A DNA stretch of 64,000 nt. It comes from Pyropia yezoensis. Lineage: Eukaryota; Rhodophyta; Bangiophyceae; Bangiales; Bangiaceae. The position numbers and the translations under genes are program-made. Location: contig CM020619.1 of assembly GCA_009829735.1 (NCBI GenBank), forward strand, positions 28,050,063-28,114,062, written 5' to 3'. The notes below the pieces were generated by a model that searched no databases, had not been told where the DNA came from, and saw only the letters and a list, made by a program, of their open reading frames with translations. This document shows positions 20,022-29,238 of this stretch, one piece after another; position 1 is the first letter of the stretch; each line of letters begins with the position of its first letter.

Positions 20022-21245
20022 ATGTGCCCTTGCGCCGGCGCGGCCGTCCCCCGGCGGATGGTGGCGTTTGCCTCCACCGCCGCCGCCGCCGCCTGGCGGC
20101 GCCCCCCCGTCGCGGCGCGACTAAGCACCCCCCCGCCCCCTCTCGGTGCGGCTGTGCCTGGCGCGGCGGCTTCGCTGCCCGCATGCCCCCCCCGCCGGCG
20201 GGTGCGCGCGTTGCCGCCGCCGCCGGCCTGGCGGGGGGGCGCCACGGGCGCCGCCCGCCCCCGGGGGGTGCCCGTGGCCATGGCCGCCACGGGGGGGGGG
20301 GCACCATCCTCTCCGTCGCCGCCGCCAGGCTCCCCGCGGCCCGCCCCCACCGACGCTGGTGGCGGCGGCGGCGGCAGCAGCGGTGGGGGTGGGGGTGGCG
20401 TGGGGTCTGCCGAGGGTGGCGTCGACGCGACCGCCCGGCGGGTGCTGCTGGCGCAGACGGCAGCGGCCAACTTTTCCGAGGACCCCGAAGGCGTCGGCGC
20501 CGCCGTCGACGCCGCCGCCGCTACCGCCGCGGCTGAGGCAGCGGCCGCACCCCGCGGTGCAGCTGCCGCAACAAATGGGGCTGCGCCTGCGGCCGCTGCC
20601 GGCAGCCCCGCTCCCCCGCGCGCCTTCACCCCCGACCCCGTCCTGGTCGGGGACGTGGCCGTCGAGGCGGTCCTCCAGGAGCTGACCGTCCCCATTGACG
20701 GCGGCGAGGTGCACCTGCGGCTCGAGGCGCTGGGCGGACGGCGCCGTCGCATGAGCGGCGGCATCTTTATCGAGGCCCCCCTCTCCCGCGTGTGGGCGGT
20801 GCTGACTCAGTACGGCCGCATGGCCGAGTTCCTGCCCAATATTGTCGCGTCGGCGGTCAAAGAGGGCGCGCGGGGGGAGGTGCTGCTCGACCAGACGGGC
20901 GTCATCAGCCGGCGGCTGCAGCTCAAATCCCGGATGGTGCTACGTGTGACCGAGGTGCCCACGTCGACGATTACCTTTTCGCGCGTCAGCGGCCGTGACT
21001 TTACGGCCTTTGAGGGCATCTACATGTTCCGGGAGGTGCCGTCGTCGCCTGGCGGGCCAGACGGACAGGGCGGGGAGAGGGTGGGCGGGTGCCAGCTGGA
21101 CTACTCCCTCGACGCGGTGCCGATGGCGTTTTTCCCCGTCGCCCTCGTCGAGCGGAAGATTGTCAAGGAGATGCCCAAGATCCTTGCCGCCATCCGCCGT
21201 GAGGCGCTCGACAATGCGATTCTTCAACTGGACTGCTCAACATAG
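20022..21245 (+). CDS. SRPBCC (polyketide cyclase/START-like) protein, probably plastid-targeted
   Basis: 407 aa. The first ~85 residues (Arg/Ala/Pro/Ser-rich, nearly without acidic residues) look like a plastid transit peptide; residues ~85-205 are Ala/Gly/Pro low complexity. The C-terminal ~200 residues form a SRPBCC hydrophobic-cavity domain: SGGIFIEAPLSRVWAVLTQY, MAEFLPNIVASAV, VLLDQTGV, DFTAFEGIYMFREVP, LDYSLDAVPMAFFPVALVE and EMPKILAAIRREA. Plants and cyanobacteria have similar cyclase/dehydrase and lipid-transport-like proteins of unknown ligand. A lipid or pigment-intermediate ligand is inference. ATG at 20022 (CCAGCCATG) is the first in frame; the frame upstream opens only through a TTG. 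Intronless. Confidence 0.8.
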   Translation: MCPCAGAAVPRRMVAFASTAAAAAWRRPPVAARLSTPPPPLGAAVPGAAASLPACPPRRRVRALPPPPAWRGGATGAARPRGVPVAMAATGGGAPSSPSPPPGSPRPAPTDAGGGGGGSSGGGGGGVGSAEGGVDATARRVLLAQTAAANFSEDPEGVGAAVDAAAATAAAEAAAAPRGAAAATNGAAPAAAAGSPAPPRAFTPDPVLVGDVAVEAVLQELTVPIDGGEVHLRLEALGGRRRRMSGGIFIEAPLSRVWAVLTQYGRMAEFLPNIVASAVKEGARGEVLLDQTGVISRRLQLKSRMVLRVTEVPTSTITFSRVSGRDFTAFEGIYMFREVPSSPGGPDGQGGERVGGCQLDYSLDAVPMAFFPVALVERKIVKEMPKILAAIRREALDNAILQLDCST

Positions 21246-21859
21246 GGGGTGCCGGCGGGGGGGTGGGCTCGCGACGGAGTGCGCGACTGGGGGCGTTTGT
21301 TTCTTCCTTTTCTTCTCTTCATTGGTTTTATTTCTTTTGGTGCCGCCTGCTCTTTTCCTGGGTGCCATAGTAGGCACGGGGAAGAGTGGCGCCTCAACGG
21401 TCTACTCTCTTGTTTTTAGTGCGGCTCCGCGGCGCGTTGTGTGCTTGGGGTTGCCATATCAAAAATACACGGTGCCGACGGTGGCAGCTGTACACCCTGC
21501 TACCGGTAGTCGCCGACGTGGTCTTTATGGGAGGACGCGACGCCATTCGGACCGTACCCTTCCAGTGCGAGCGTGCCCAGGGTAGACTGCCGATTGCTGT
21601 CGGTACGCATGAAACGCAGTGGGCGACCACGAGGTCCGTCGGAGACTTCGAATGCGCACCGACCAATACAGAAGAATCGTGGGAAGAGAGAAAAAATCAC
21701 AGAGAAAGAGGCTGAGAAGCAAACGAAACACGGGAGCGACAGAGACCGGTACACCCACACACGCAAGCGCTAGTACTACACATAATCGACGGGCACCCGT
21801 CCCTACACGCTCCACACCGCGGGCCCCGATGCGGAACGCCGCGGTCAGGGGCACTCTCA
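21246..21859. other. Convergent spacer, lower GC
   Basis: Between the SRPBCC and iPGM 3' ends. T-rich from 21298 to 21345 (likely 3' UTR of the plus gene), with a small hairpin GTGCC-ATAGTA-GGCAC at about 21362-21377. No gene recognised. Confidence 0.5.
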
Positions 21860-23632
21860 TCATGCTGAAGTTGCCGGCTTGACGACGCTCGGCAGGAAAT
21901 CCGAAGGCGCCTCGAAGCCCAGCAGGTTGAGTACTGTCCCGCCCAGGTTGGCAATGCCTGGGCCCTTGCACTCGGGCGCGTCGGTTGACCAGCGGGCGTC
22001 ATCATTCATCTCAAGCTTGTCCACCCCCTCGCCCAGCACCAGCACCGGCACCTGCTCCATGGTATGGGAGGTCAGCGGCTTCCAGCCCTCGGGCTGGGTG
22101 CCCGGCACGGGCTTGCCCGTCTTCTTGTCCAGAGTGGCCATCCCCTCGCAGTTGCCGTGGTCTGCGGTAATGACCACCACCGCCCCCGCCTCGAGCAGCT
22201 TGGGCACCAGGCGCGCCAGGCACAGGTCCACCGCTTCCATGCCCATCCGTGCGGCGGTGGTGCTGCCAGTGTGACCGCACATGTCCCCGTTGGGATAGTT
22301 GAGGACCATCAGGTCGGGGGTAAAGGCCTTGACGGCATCGATCGCCGCGTCAGTCACCTCAGCACACTTCATCCACGGGCGAGTGTCCTCCCGCTCCTGG
22401 TACGACGGGATGCACACGTACAGCTCCTTATCCTCGTCAAATTTGGACGACCGGTTGCCATTGTAAAAGTACGTAACGTGGCCGTACTTCTGGGTCTCGG
22501 AGATGGAGAAGCGCTTGAGCCCATTCCTCACCGTGTACTCCCCAACGGTACGGTCGATGCTGGGCGGCGACACAAGGAAACGCTTCGGCAGCCCCCGGTC
22601 GCCGTCGTACTGCATCATACCGGCGTAGCGCACGTCGGGCACGCGGACGCGGTCAAAGTGCGGGAACTCCCCTGACGGCGCTTCAAACGCCACAGAGATC
22701 TCGATCGCCCGGTCACCGCGGAAGTTCCAGAACAGCACCGAGTCGCCATCCTCAATCGGCCCCTTGGCCTTGCCGTCCTCATCAACGACCACAAACGGCG
22801 GCAGGTACTGGTCCGTCATCTTGGGGTCCGAATCGTAAAAGTGCTGCACCGCCTGGGACGCAGACGGGAAGGACGCCAGCTTGTCCGTGTCGGCCAGCAC
22901 ATGGGCAGTCCAGCCACGCTGCACAATTGACCAGTCCGCCTCGTACCGGTCCATCGTGACCACCATCCGGCCGCCACCCGACGCCACCGCCACATCCGTG
23001 CCCGCCTTGCGCAGGGTATCCAGGCGCTTCTCCAGCGGCCCAATGTAATCCAACGCAGACTTTTCGCCAACGTCCCGCCCGTCGGCCAGGATGTGCAGGC
23101 GAATACGCTTGACGCCCTTCTCAATCGCACACTCGACCATCTGCGTCACGTGGTTGACATGCGAGTGCACGTTGCCGTCCGAGTAAAGGCCCATCAGGTG
23201 GAGGGTAGAGGTGCCGTCGCCCATACACGGCTCCACCAGCCACTTCCACACGTCGCTCTTGGCGTAGGAGCCATCCGCAAATGCATTGTTAACCAGCTTG
23301 GCGCCCTGGGCGAAGACGCGGCCCGCGCCCATAGCATTGTGGCCCACCTCTGAGTTGCCCATGTCGCCCATGTCGGGCAGGCCAACAGACTTCCCGCTGG
23401 CGTCCAGGCGGCCGCTCAGCACGCGGCTGCCGTCCGGGGCCTTGCCCGCCATGAGCGTGTCCAGGAAGGGCGTGCGAGCAGTGTGGAACGCATTGTACTC
23501 CTCCTCAGGGCCCAGCCCGACGCCGTCGAGAATGAGCAGCGCCACAGGGCCAGAGGGCTTGGTAAAGCCGGCCGCGGGCTTGAGCTTCCAAGCGCCGCCC
23601 GAGCCAGAGCTGCTGCCCGCTGCCTCAGCCAT
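21860..23632 (-). CDS. Cofactor-independent phosphoglycerate mutase (iPGM)
   Basis: 590 aa, near the usual length of plant-type iPGM (~555-560) with short extensions. It interconverts 3- and 2-phosphoglycerate in glycolysis using two Mn/Zn ions and a phosphoserine intermediate. Seen: metal-site Asp36 in LLILDGVGLG; catalytic Ser94 in MGNSEVGHNAMGAGRVF; HLMGLYSDGNVHSHVNH; HILADGRDVG; GDRAIEI; VLNYPNGDMCGHTGS; and VVITADHGNCEGM near residue 492. The C-terminus GTVLNLLGFEAPSDFLPS matches the plant form. The N-terminus shows no clear transit peptide, so it is probably cytosolic. ATG at 23632 was chosen because similarity starts ~30 residues later; the frame runs 66 codons further upstream without family signal. 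Confidence 0.95.
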   Translation of the reverse strand: MAEAAGSSSGSGGAWKLKPAAGFTKPSGPVALLILDGVGLGPEEEYNAFHTARTPFLDTLMAGKAPDGSRVLSGRLDASGKSVGLPDMGDMGNSEVGHNAMGAGRVFAQGAKLVNNAFADGSYAKSDVWKWLVEPCMGDGTSTLHLMGLYSDGNVHSHVNHVTQMVECAIEKGVKRIRLHILADGRDVGEKSALDYIGPLEKRLDTLRKAGTDVAVASGGGRMVVTMDRYEADWSIVQRGWTAHVLADTDKLASFPSASQAVQHFYDSDPKMTDQYLPPFVVVDEDGKAKGPIEDGDSVLFWNFRGDRAIEISVAFEAPSGEFPHFDRVRVPDVRYAGMMQYDGDRGLPKRFLVSPPSIDRTVGEYTVRNGLKRFSISETQKYGHVTYFYNGNRSSKFDEDKELYVCIPSYQEREDTRPWMKCAEVTDAAIDAVKAFTPDLMVLNYPNGDMCGHTGSTTAARMGMEAVDLCLARLVPKLLEAGAVVVITADHGNCEGMATLDKKTGKPVPGTQPEGWKPLTSHTMEQVPVLVLGEGVDKLEMNDDARWSTDAPECKGPGIANLGGTVLNLLGFEAPSDFLPSVVKPATSA

Positions 23633-24202
23633 GTTGACCAACGGGGTGGGAGTGGGAAAAAAAAGGGCCTCGGTTTGACGACCGTCCACTATGCAGCGTT
23701 CGAGTCTTGTCCCTAGCGTGGGGAAAAACAGGGGTGGTGGCCGCAGTGACGCTCCAAGGTGGTCACCGTCTGACTGAACAGCACGCCACGCAACGACACG
23801 CAAGACACAGCGGAAGAGTGCAAGACGCACAGTTCATGCGGAACGGAACGGGATGATGGGCCGTGGCCGACCAAATCCGCCTGTCTCTGATCCGGCTGCG
23901 CGTGTCGACCACACAGGAAACAGGTGGTGTTCCGCATGCCCCCCCTCACGCAACCGTGCGGGGAACAGTGGCGACGCCACTGATTGGTTGTCCGAGATGG
24001 TGAGGAATGTGACGTGTCGCGGAATCATTCGCGCAAGGGACAGCGATACAGACACTAAATATTGGGTGTGAGACTTAGCGTACTTTGAACACTTTGAAGA
24101 GTCTTGCAGCAAATCCACCTGGACTCATTCGTGTCCTCTTTCGCCACCCGCGCCACCGCACAGCTTGGGCAGGCGCTACGTAATTACGTACGTGGGGCGG
24201 CG

Positions 24203-24246
24203 TGATAGGTTGCTACATACCTTTTAAGGTATGTAGCAACCTATCA
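24203..24246. repeat. 44-bp perfect palindrome (21-bp arms, 2-base loop)
   Basis: Starts TGATAGGTTGCTACATACCT and ends with its exact reverse complement, with TT between the arms at the centre. It can form a cruciform or an RNA hairpin. It is in an AT-richer island 570 bp upstream of the iPGM start codon. Confidence 0.95.
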
Positions 24247-25920
24247 AGCCGCATGGCCCCCCAAGGCCCCGAAGCGAGGTGTCTACGGTCCGATCTCCTC
24301 ACTTTATCTATCGTATTTCGGCCTCGTTTTAGTACACTGCCAACGCAGTGAAGTTCCTCGGTTAAGGAAAGTCAACAAAATACCCTGCAAGTACACATAA
24401 GGTAAAGGGCGGCTTGGCTGTCCGTGGTGGTGCTGTCGGGAGCGGTTGGGGCCCCGTTCGGGAAACATCCGCAGCCGCCGACCCCCGCGGCCAACATGGC
24501 CACTGCCATGCCCGGCAACGGGGTTGCGCTTGGCGTCGGAGGGGTGGTGGGCGGCCACTGGGCCACCGCGCTCGGCCGTGACCACGCCGAGTGGGCGGCA
24601 ACCGTGCGCCACGTCGGTGCGGTGGTGGCGGCGGCGCCGGGTGGCCACGGTGGGGTGGTGCTGGCGGCCGCACAAGGCTGTGGACTATTCGGCGTCCGCG
24701 GGAGTGTGGGCGACTGGGGTGGTGGTCGTGGGGGGGGAGAGGTGCTGTTTGGCAGGGGGGTTGGCCCCCCCCTCCCTGCCACGCCTGGTGCCTAAAGTTT
24801 TTAGGTGACGCCTGCGGCTCTACCCTGCGGCGCAGCGACGCTGGACGGCGGCGCGGCGGCGGGCGATGAGGCGGCGGCGGCGGCGGCCGCGCAGGTACCT
24901 CCTGCACTCGACTTGATCTGTGAGCACGTCGAAGAGCCGGCGAGAAAGGCGAGGAGGCGCCAGCAGCCACAAGGGACGAGCCGTGACGTGTCGCCGTTGC
25001 CGCCGCTGGCGCCGGGACACCGCCCACGCATGGTCGGCCCAGACGCCGTCATGAGCGACAGCGGCCGCCCAAGAGAGGGTGGGCGTGACTGGGTGGCACA
25101 CCGTCTGCAAGTGGTCTGCCAAGACGACGCCAGTGACGGGCGCGACCGCCGCAAGAGAGGGTGGGAAAGAGAGCGTGGTCACGTCCATAAGGTGCTTCTT
25201 GTCCATATCTGCGCCGCGTCCATGGTCCACCCCGGGGACGTGTGTCCCCCGCCTCGGCTGCGGCCTCCAACGCGGCGGCGCCGCCCGCGCCACTGCTGCC
25301 ACCGCTGGGGACAGGAGGTCGCCAAGTGTTATTAGTTCTGTCAAGTTCGACTGTCCAGCCTGCTTTGTCTTGGCCCGCTGAAAATACGATACGAAAAAAA
25401 AAGTGGGAGATTCTTGCCGGTCAGCAATGACCCGGCAACGACCCTACTCATTAGCAATTTCTTGCGGGATGTCTCAGCGAACAACCTGCAGAACGAATGC
25501 GCTCAGCAATAATCGTGCAAGAAATACAAGCCCCGGCTAGCCGATCCTGGAAACAGCGTGGACGCCCTTTGAGCCCTACTGCGCTGGTGCCGCCACTGCT
25601 GTCGCTGCCACTGCAGACTTCCTCGCCGCCGCCCTGGCCGCCGACCCTCCCACTCTGATAGTAGCACGCGCCAAGTACGGGGGGGGGGGTCGGTGCGACG
25701 CTGAAGAACACTGCCGAGACTGCTGCAACCATTGGCTCTGTCGCCGTTTGATGCAACGCCCAGGGTCGCAGCCGACCCATCGCCGCCTTCAACAAGGTCC
25801 TGGGCGGCAAGAAGGTCAGCAACGAGAGTGCGATGAGCGAGCAGGTTTGGAGGGCAGTGTATGAGCGACGAAATGAGGGGCGCGCTCCAGGCGTCGCGGC
25901 AGTGAGGTCAGGCCAAGTCC

Positions 25921-25986
25921 AGTAAAAAACAATAGATTGATTAAATATTGATATTTGATATATTAATCTATAGATTAATCTATCTG
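25921..25986. other. AT-rich island with 18-bp palindrome
   Basis: About 66 bases of mostly A/T in GC-rich surroundings. It contains the perfect palindrome ATTAATCTATAGATTAAT at 25962-25979. Function unknown; possible replication, matrix-attachment or promoter element. Confidence 0.6.
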
Positions 25987-26437
25987 GGATGTAAACAATC
26001 CCCTTTTATTCTATCCATGACGGAGAGGCCTTCTTTTCGGGCCAGCGGGTGACACGTACGGCGGGGAGATACAAATCGCGAGCTTTTCCACGTGAGGCAA
26101 ACGAGATGGTTGACGTTCCCCGGTCTGGTGGCTGGAACGTTTTGCCTCGGTCCCACGTAGTGTCCGGACCACCCCCGCCCAGGCCGATGGAACAGTGTCT
26201 GAACAGACACCGCAAACCCCGCACGTTCTTGTCCGGGCAGTTTATAGAAAAGCACGATATGTGTCTTTGACAGCAGACGGCGGGCTCACGGCTCCACCAC
26301 GCAGCGGCGGAGCGGTCTCAGCGGCAGCAGCAGCAGGCGCCCCCCCCACCCCCCCCCCCCCCCCCCCTCGCGCGGCGTCCGCTGGGCAGACGGCCGGCGG
26401 TGGGTGCGGTGGCGTTGACGCCAGTGGCGGTGGCGTC

Positions 26438-27688
26438 ATGGACCATGACGGCCTCGCCGCCCGTCTGGCGGGGCGCCGTGCCGCCGCGCCCGCCAGCGCC
26501 ACGGCGGCCACTGGTGTGCCGGTCGCCACCCAGCGGGGGGGGGGGCGGACGCCGGCGACGCCACACCGCAGGCGCCGCCTCGCGGCGTCTGCTACGGGCA
26601 GTGCCGTCGTCGGCGGCGGCGGCGGTGGTGGTGGCGGCCCGGCGACACGGCGGAGCCCCGCATCAAAGGGCGCCAAAAAAGCGCGGATGTACCCTTCTCC
26701 CCTAGGACCCCCTGAGAAGGCCGTCACGGCCACCGCCGCCGCCGCCGCCCCCATCCCTTCCGGCGAGCCCGCCGCTGCGCCGTGGACGCTCGGGCCCGCC
26801 TGCCCGCCCGCCGCCTACCGGCACGTGGTGCCGCGGCGGGCGGCGGCGACGACCGTTGCGCGGTACCGCACCTCCGCCTCACCGACGGTCAACGGCGCAG
26901 CGTACCGGGTGGCCGGGCGGGGGCCGCTGGCGCTCACCTTTTGGCGGGTCCCCCCGCCCGCCGCCGGCGGTGGCGGCGACGGTGAGCTGCGACGCCAGCC
27001 GTACGACCTCGTCTACGTGCCCGTTGCCGCGGCCGCCCGGGCGGCAGCGTCGGTGGCGGCAGTCGCGGGGGGGGGTGGTGGTGGTGGTGGTGATGGTGGC
27101 ACCCCCGTGGCGGCCGGCTGGTACATGCCCGCCGCCGCCGGAGATGAGCTGGAAGTGGAGCTCCTCGTCCGCGATGGCCCGTGCCCAGAAGTGGCTGCCC
27201 TGGCCGCCCGCATAGGCGCCACGGGCGCCGCCGGCGCACCCGTCGCTGTCGAGGCGCAGGTGAGCGCGGACTTGGTCATTGACGGGGTGCCGCTGCGGTC
27301 GCCGCGGCAGCTGGGCACCCTCTCGCCGGCGTCGACGGGGGTCCCTTTGGGGAAACACAAGTGGGTCGGCTTCCGCGGCGACTGGCTGACGTGGCCCCCT
27401 GTCCTGCGGCGGGTGCGCCTTGGCGCAACGGCCGTTGCCGAGGAGGGGGGGGCGGCGGGGTCAGCGAATGCGGCCGCCGTCGGCAACATCTCCTTGGTCG
27501 TCACCCTGACCTTGGGCTACGCTGAAACGCGCGTGTGGGTGGGCCGCCCTTTGCTGGCCGCGCTTTCGTGGGGGCGCCCGCAAAAGGCGGCTGTCAAGGG
27601 TAACACCAATGTAGCCGTCAAAACCGACGCCAAGGCGATCGCCAAAGGCCGTACCAAGGCGGCCGCCAAGGGCTACACCAAGAAGTAG
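26438..27688 (+). CDS. Unknown protein, first part, ending at an in-frame TAG
   Basis: 416 aa from the first ATG of the frame (GTCATGGAC). Low-complexity N-terminus to about residue 120, then a folded-looking region: VARYRTSASPTVNGAAYRVA, LALTFWRVP, YDLVYVPVAAAA, a Gly run, AGWYMPAAAGDELEVELLV, VSADLVIDGVPLRSPRQLG, WVGFRGDWLTWPPVLRRVRLG and NISLVVTLTLGYAETRVWVG. The order of elements (a short 'xVNGxPL'-like strand followed by 'NxLxVxxxLG') faintly recalls the PINIT domain of Siz/PIAS SUMO ligases; I am not confident. It ends in a Lys/Ala-rich repeat (VKGNTNVAVKTDAKAIAKG...) that is interrupted by TAG at 27686-27688 and continues in the same frame beyond it. See the next entry: the two are probably one gene. 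Confidence 0.55.
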   Translation: MDHDGLAARLAGRRAAAPASATAATGVPVATQRGGGRTPATPHRRRRLAASATGSAVVGGGGGGGGGPATRRSPASKGAKKARMYPSPLGPPEKAVTATAAAAAPIPSGEPAAAPWTLGPACPPAAYRHVVPRRAAATTVARYRTSASPTVNGAAYRVAGRGPLALTFWRVPPPAAGGGGDGELRRQPYDLVYVPVAAAARAAASVAAVAGGGGGGGGDGGTPVAAGWYMPAAAGDELEVELLVRDGPCPEVAALAARIGATGAAGAPVAVEAQVSADLVIDGVPLRSPRQLGTLSPASTGVPLGKHKWVGFRGDWLTWPPVLRRVRLGATAVAEEGGAAGSANAAAVGNISLVVTLTLGYAETRVWVGRPLLAALSWGRPQKAAVKGNTNVAVKTDAKAIAKGRTKAAAKGYTKK

Positions 27689-28891
27689 GTGATCGGGTCC
27701 AACGCCAAGGCGGTTGCCAAGGCCGCAAAGACGGACGTCCAGACCGCCGACACAAAGCTGGCTGGCAACGAGAGCGTACCAGCACCGGTAGTGGCTGCGG
27801 TGGCTCCCCCTGGCCTTCAGGTCCCGCAGGCCCCTGCGGTGGCGCTGCGGGAAAAGGCGGCGCTCAAGGACCAGACGCTCTGCGCGGGGCCGGGCACGCT
27901 CGTCGGGGCCGACGGGAAGCCTCTGCCGCCGCCGCCGCCGCCGCCCGAGGCGCCTCCCCCGCTGCTCGCGCCGGTTGCCTTCCTCGAGCCGCCACTGCCC
28001 GCGGAGGCGCCCGTCGTAAAGACGTTTACGTTTGTGAACCACCACCCCGCGGGGCGGGTGGTGGACATGGATGGGCTGTCCGTTGCGTACCGCGACGCTG
28101 CCTGGTTTACCCGCCGCCACCTGCTCGGCGCTGACGGTAAGCCACGGAATCTGCCGGCTGTGTGGGCGGGCGCGGGCGGCGCCGCCGCCGCCGCGGCCAG
28201 CCCCGACGAGGAGGAGGAGGGCGAGCTGACGGTCGTGGAGGCGGGTGACCCGGGCTACGTGGCGCCCGTCCTAGGAGGAGGGGGACCCCCGCCGCCGCTG
28301 GTCGACCTCGACGCCAGTGTGTCTGCGTCAGATGGGGAAGGAGAAGGCGCACCGCATGCCGCTGGGGCGGCGGCGCTGCCGTTGGAGTCTGACGCTGAGG
28401 GCGACGACTCTGACGGCGCCGCGCATGTGCTGCTGCTGTCCGATGACTGCCACGACGTGGCCGACGTGTCGTCCTCCTCTGACGGAGAGGTGATGTGTGT
28501 CCTGCCGCCGTCGTGCGGCGGCAAGAGCGGGGCCGTTGCAGAGCTGTCGTCGGATGAGGAGGAGGGGGTGCCGCCGATGCTCTGGGGCGCGAACAGCGAG
28601 GCGCTCTCCGCTGACGGAGAGGTGACGGTCGTCCCGCCGCCGTCGTGCCGCGGCAAGGGCATGGCCGTTGCAGTGCTGTTGTCGGATGAGGAGGAGGGAG
28701 TGAAGCAGATGCGCTGGGGCGAGAATGCAGCGTCTAGCGTGTCGTATGTTGCGGACACTCCGGCCGCGGCCGGAGTGACGGGGGCGGGGGCGTCTGCGGC
28801 GGCTGCGCACGGCAGTGTAACCGCTGTCGCTCCCGCCACCACCAACATTGTGGCGCTGTCCGACTCGGACTGTGAGGTCGTGTCGTCGTAG
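27689..28891 (+). CDS. Same-frame continuation with tandem repeats and SIM-like motifs
   Basis: 400 codons in the same frame directly after the TAG, with no ATG near the junction (first codon GTG). The Lys/Ala repeat of the upstream part continues (NAKAVAKAAKTDVQTADTK), so the stop is probably a nonsense change, an assembly error, a readthrough site or lies in an intron I could not place. Then a Pro-rich stretch, a compact block (VKTFTFVNHHPAGRVVDMDG, AYRDAAWFTRRHLLG), and an acidic C-terminal ~230 residues. That part has two tandem 44-residue repeats (DNA 28481-28612 and 28613-28744). Hydrophobic patches followed by Ser/Asp/Glu (HVLLLSDD, VAELSSDEEE, VAVLLSDEEE, NIVALSDSDCEVVSS) look like SUMO-interaction motifs. 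No SP-RING zinc finger is visible. Function unknown. Confidence 0.5.
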   Translation: MIGSNAKAVAKAAKTDVQTADTKLAGNESVPAPVVAAVAPPGLQVPQAPAVALREKAALKDQTLCAGPGTLVGADGKPLPPPPPPPEAPPPLLAPVAFLEPPLPAEAPVVKTFTFVNHHPAGRVVDMDGLSVAYRDAAWFTRRHLLGADGKPRNLPAVWAGAGGAAAAAASPDEEEEGELTVVEAGDPGYVAPVLGGGGPPPPLVDLDASVSASDGEGEGAPHAAGAAALPLESDAEGDDSDGAAHVLLLSDDCHDVADVSSSSDGEVMCVLPPSCGGKSGAVAELSSDEEEGVPPMLWGANSEALSADGEVTVVPPPSCRGKGMAVAVLLSDEEEGVKQMRWGENAASSVSYVADTPAAAGVTGAGASAAAAHGSVTAVAPATTNIVALSDSDCEVVSS

Positions 28892-29238
28892 CGTCGGCAC
28901 GGCTGAGAGGGATACGCCGACGCGGCCTGCAGCACAGCTGAGGCATGATGCACCTGCCGAGTTATCCATATATGGTTTTATTTGTTTCTTTCCACACTCC
29001 ACCCACTCCTTTCCGTCACGCGTCGCCAGACGAGCACGGCACGCGCCCCGCGCGCGTTTGCGCGCGGTCGCCCGTTCCCCCCCCGCGGGCGGGGGCAGCC
29101 AGCGCGCAACAATGGCGACGCGAGCGGCAGGCCACGCCACGTTGCCACGCTACGCTACGTCACCCTCCCTCCCCCCCGCCACCCCCCCCATCCCCTCCAA
29201 CCCCCGCATCCCTCCGCCCCCCACCCCCCCCCCCTCCC
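28892..29238. other. Convergent spacer
   Basis: Between the unknown gene and the pseudouridine synthase 3' ends. It has a slightly AT-richer start (TATCCATATATGGTTTTATTTG at 28961-28982), then GC-rich pyrimidine tracts. No gene seen. Confidence 0.5.

Larger units (their letters stand above)
23633..26437. other. 2.8-kb region without a supported gene
   Basis: Upstream of iPGM (-) and of the unknown gene at 26438 (+). It is mosaic: an AT-richer part (23640-24380) with the 44-bp palindrome; a GC-rich block (24400-25340) with overlapping open frames on both strands (24820-25344 minus, 24805-25335 plus) and no recognised motifs; then AT-rich sequence (25340-26000). TATCGTATTT at 24308-24317 and its complement AAATACGATA at 25382-25391 bracket the GC-rich block and might be remnants of element ends. 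This is weak. Confidence 0.4.

Noticed and set aside
24362..25344. Overlapping frames on both strands as a possible gene
   Set aside because: No recognised motif on either strand and no clear start context; may be a decayed element but cannot be supported.
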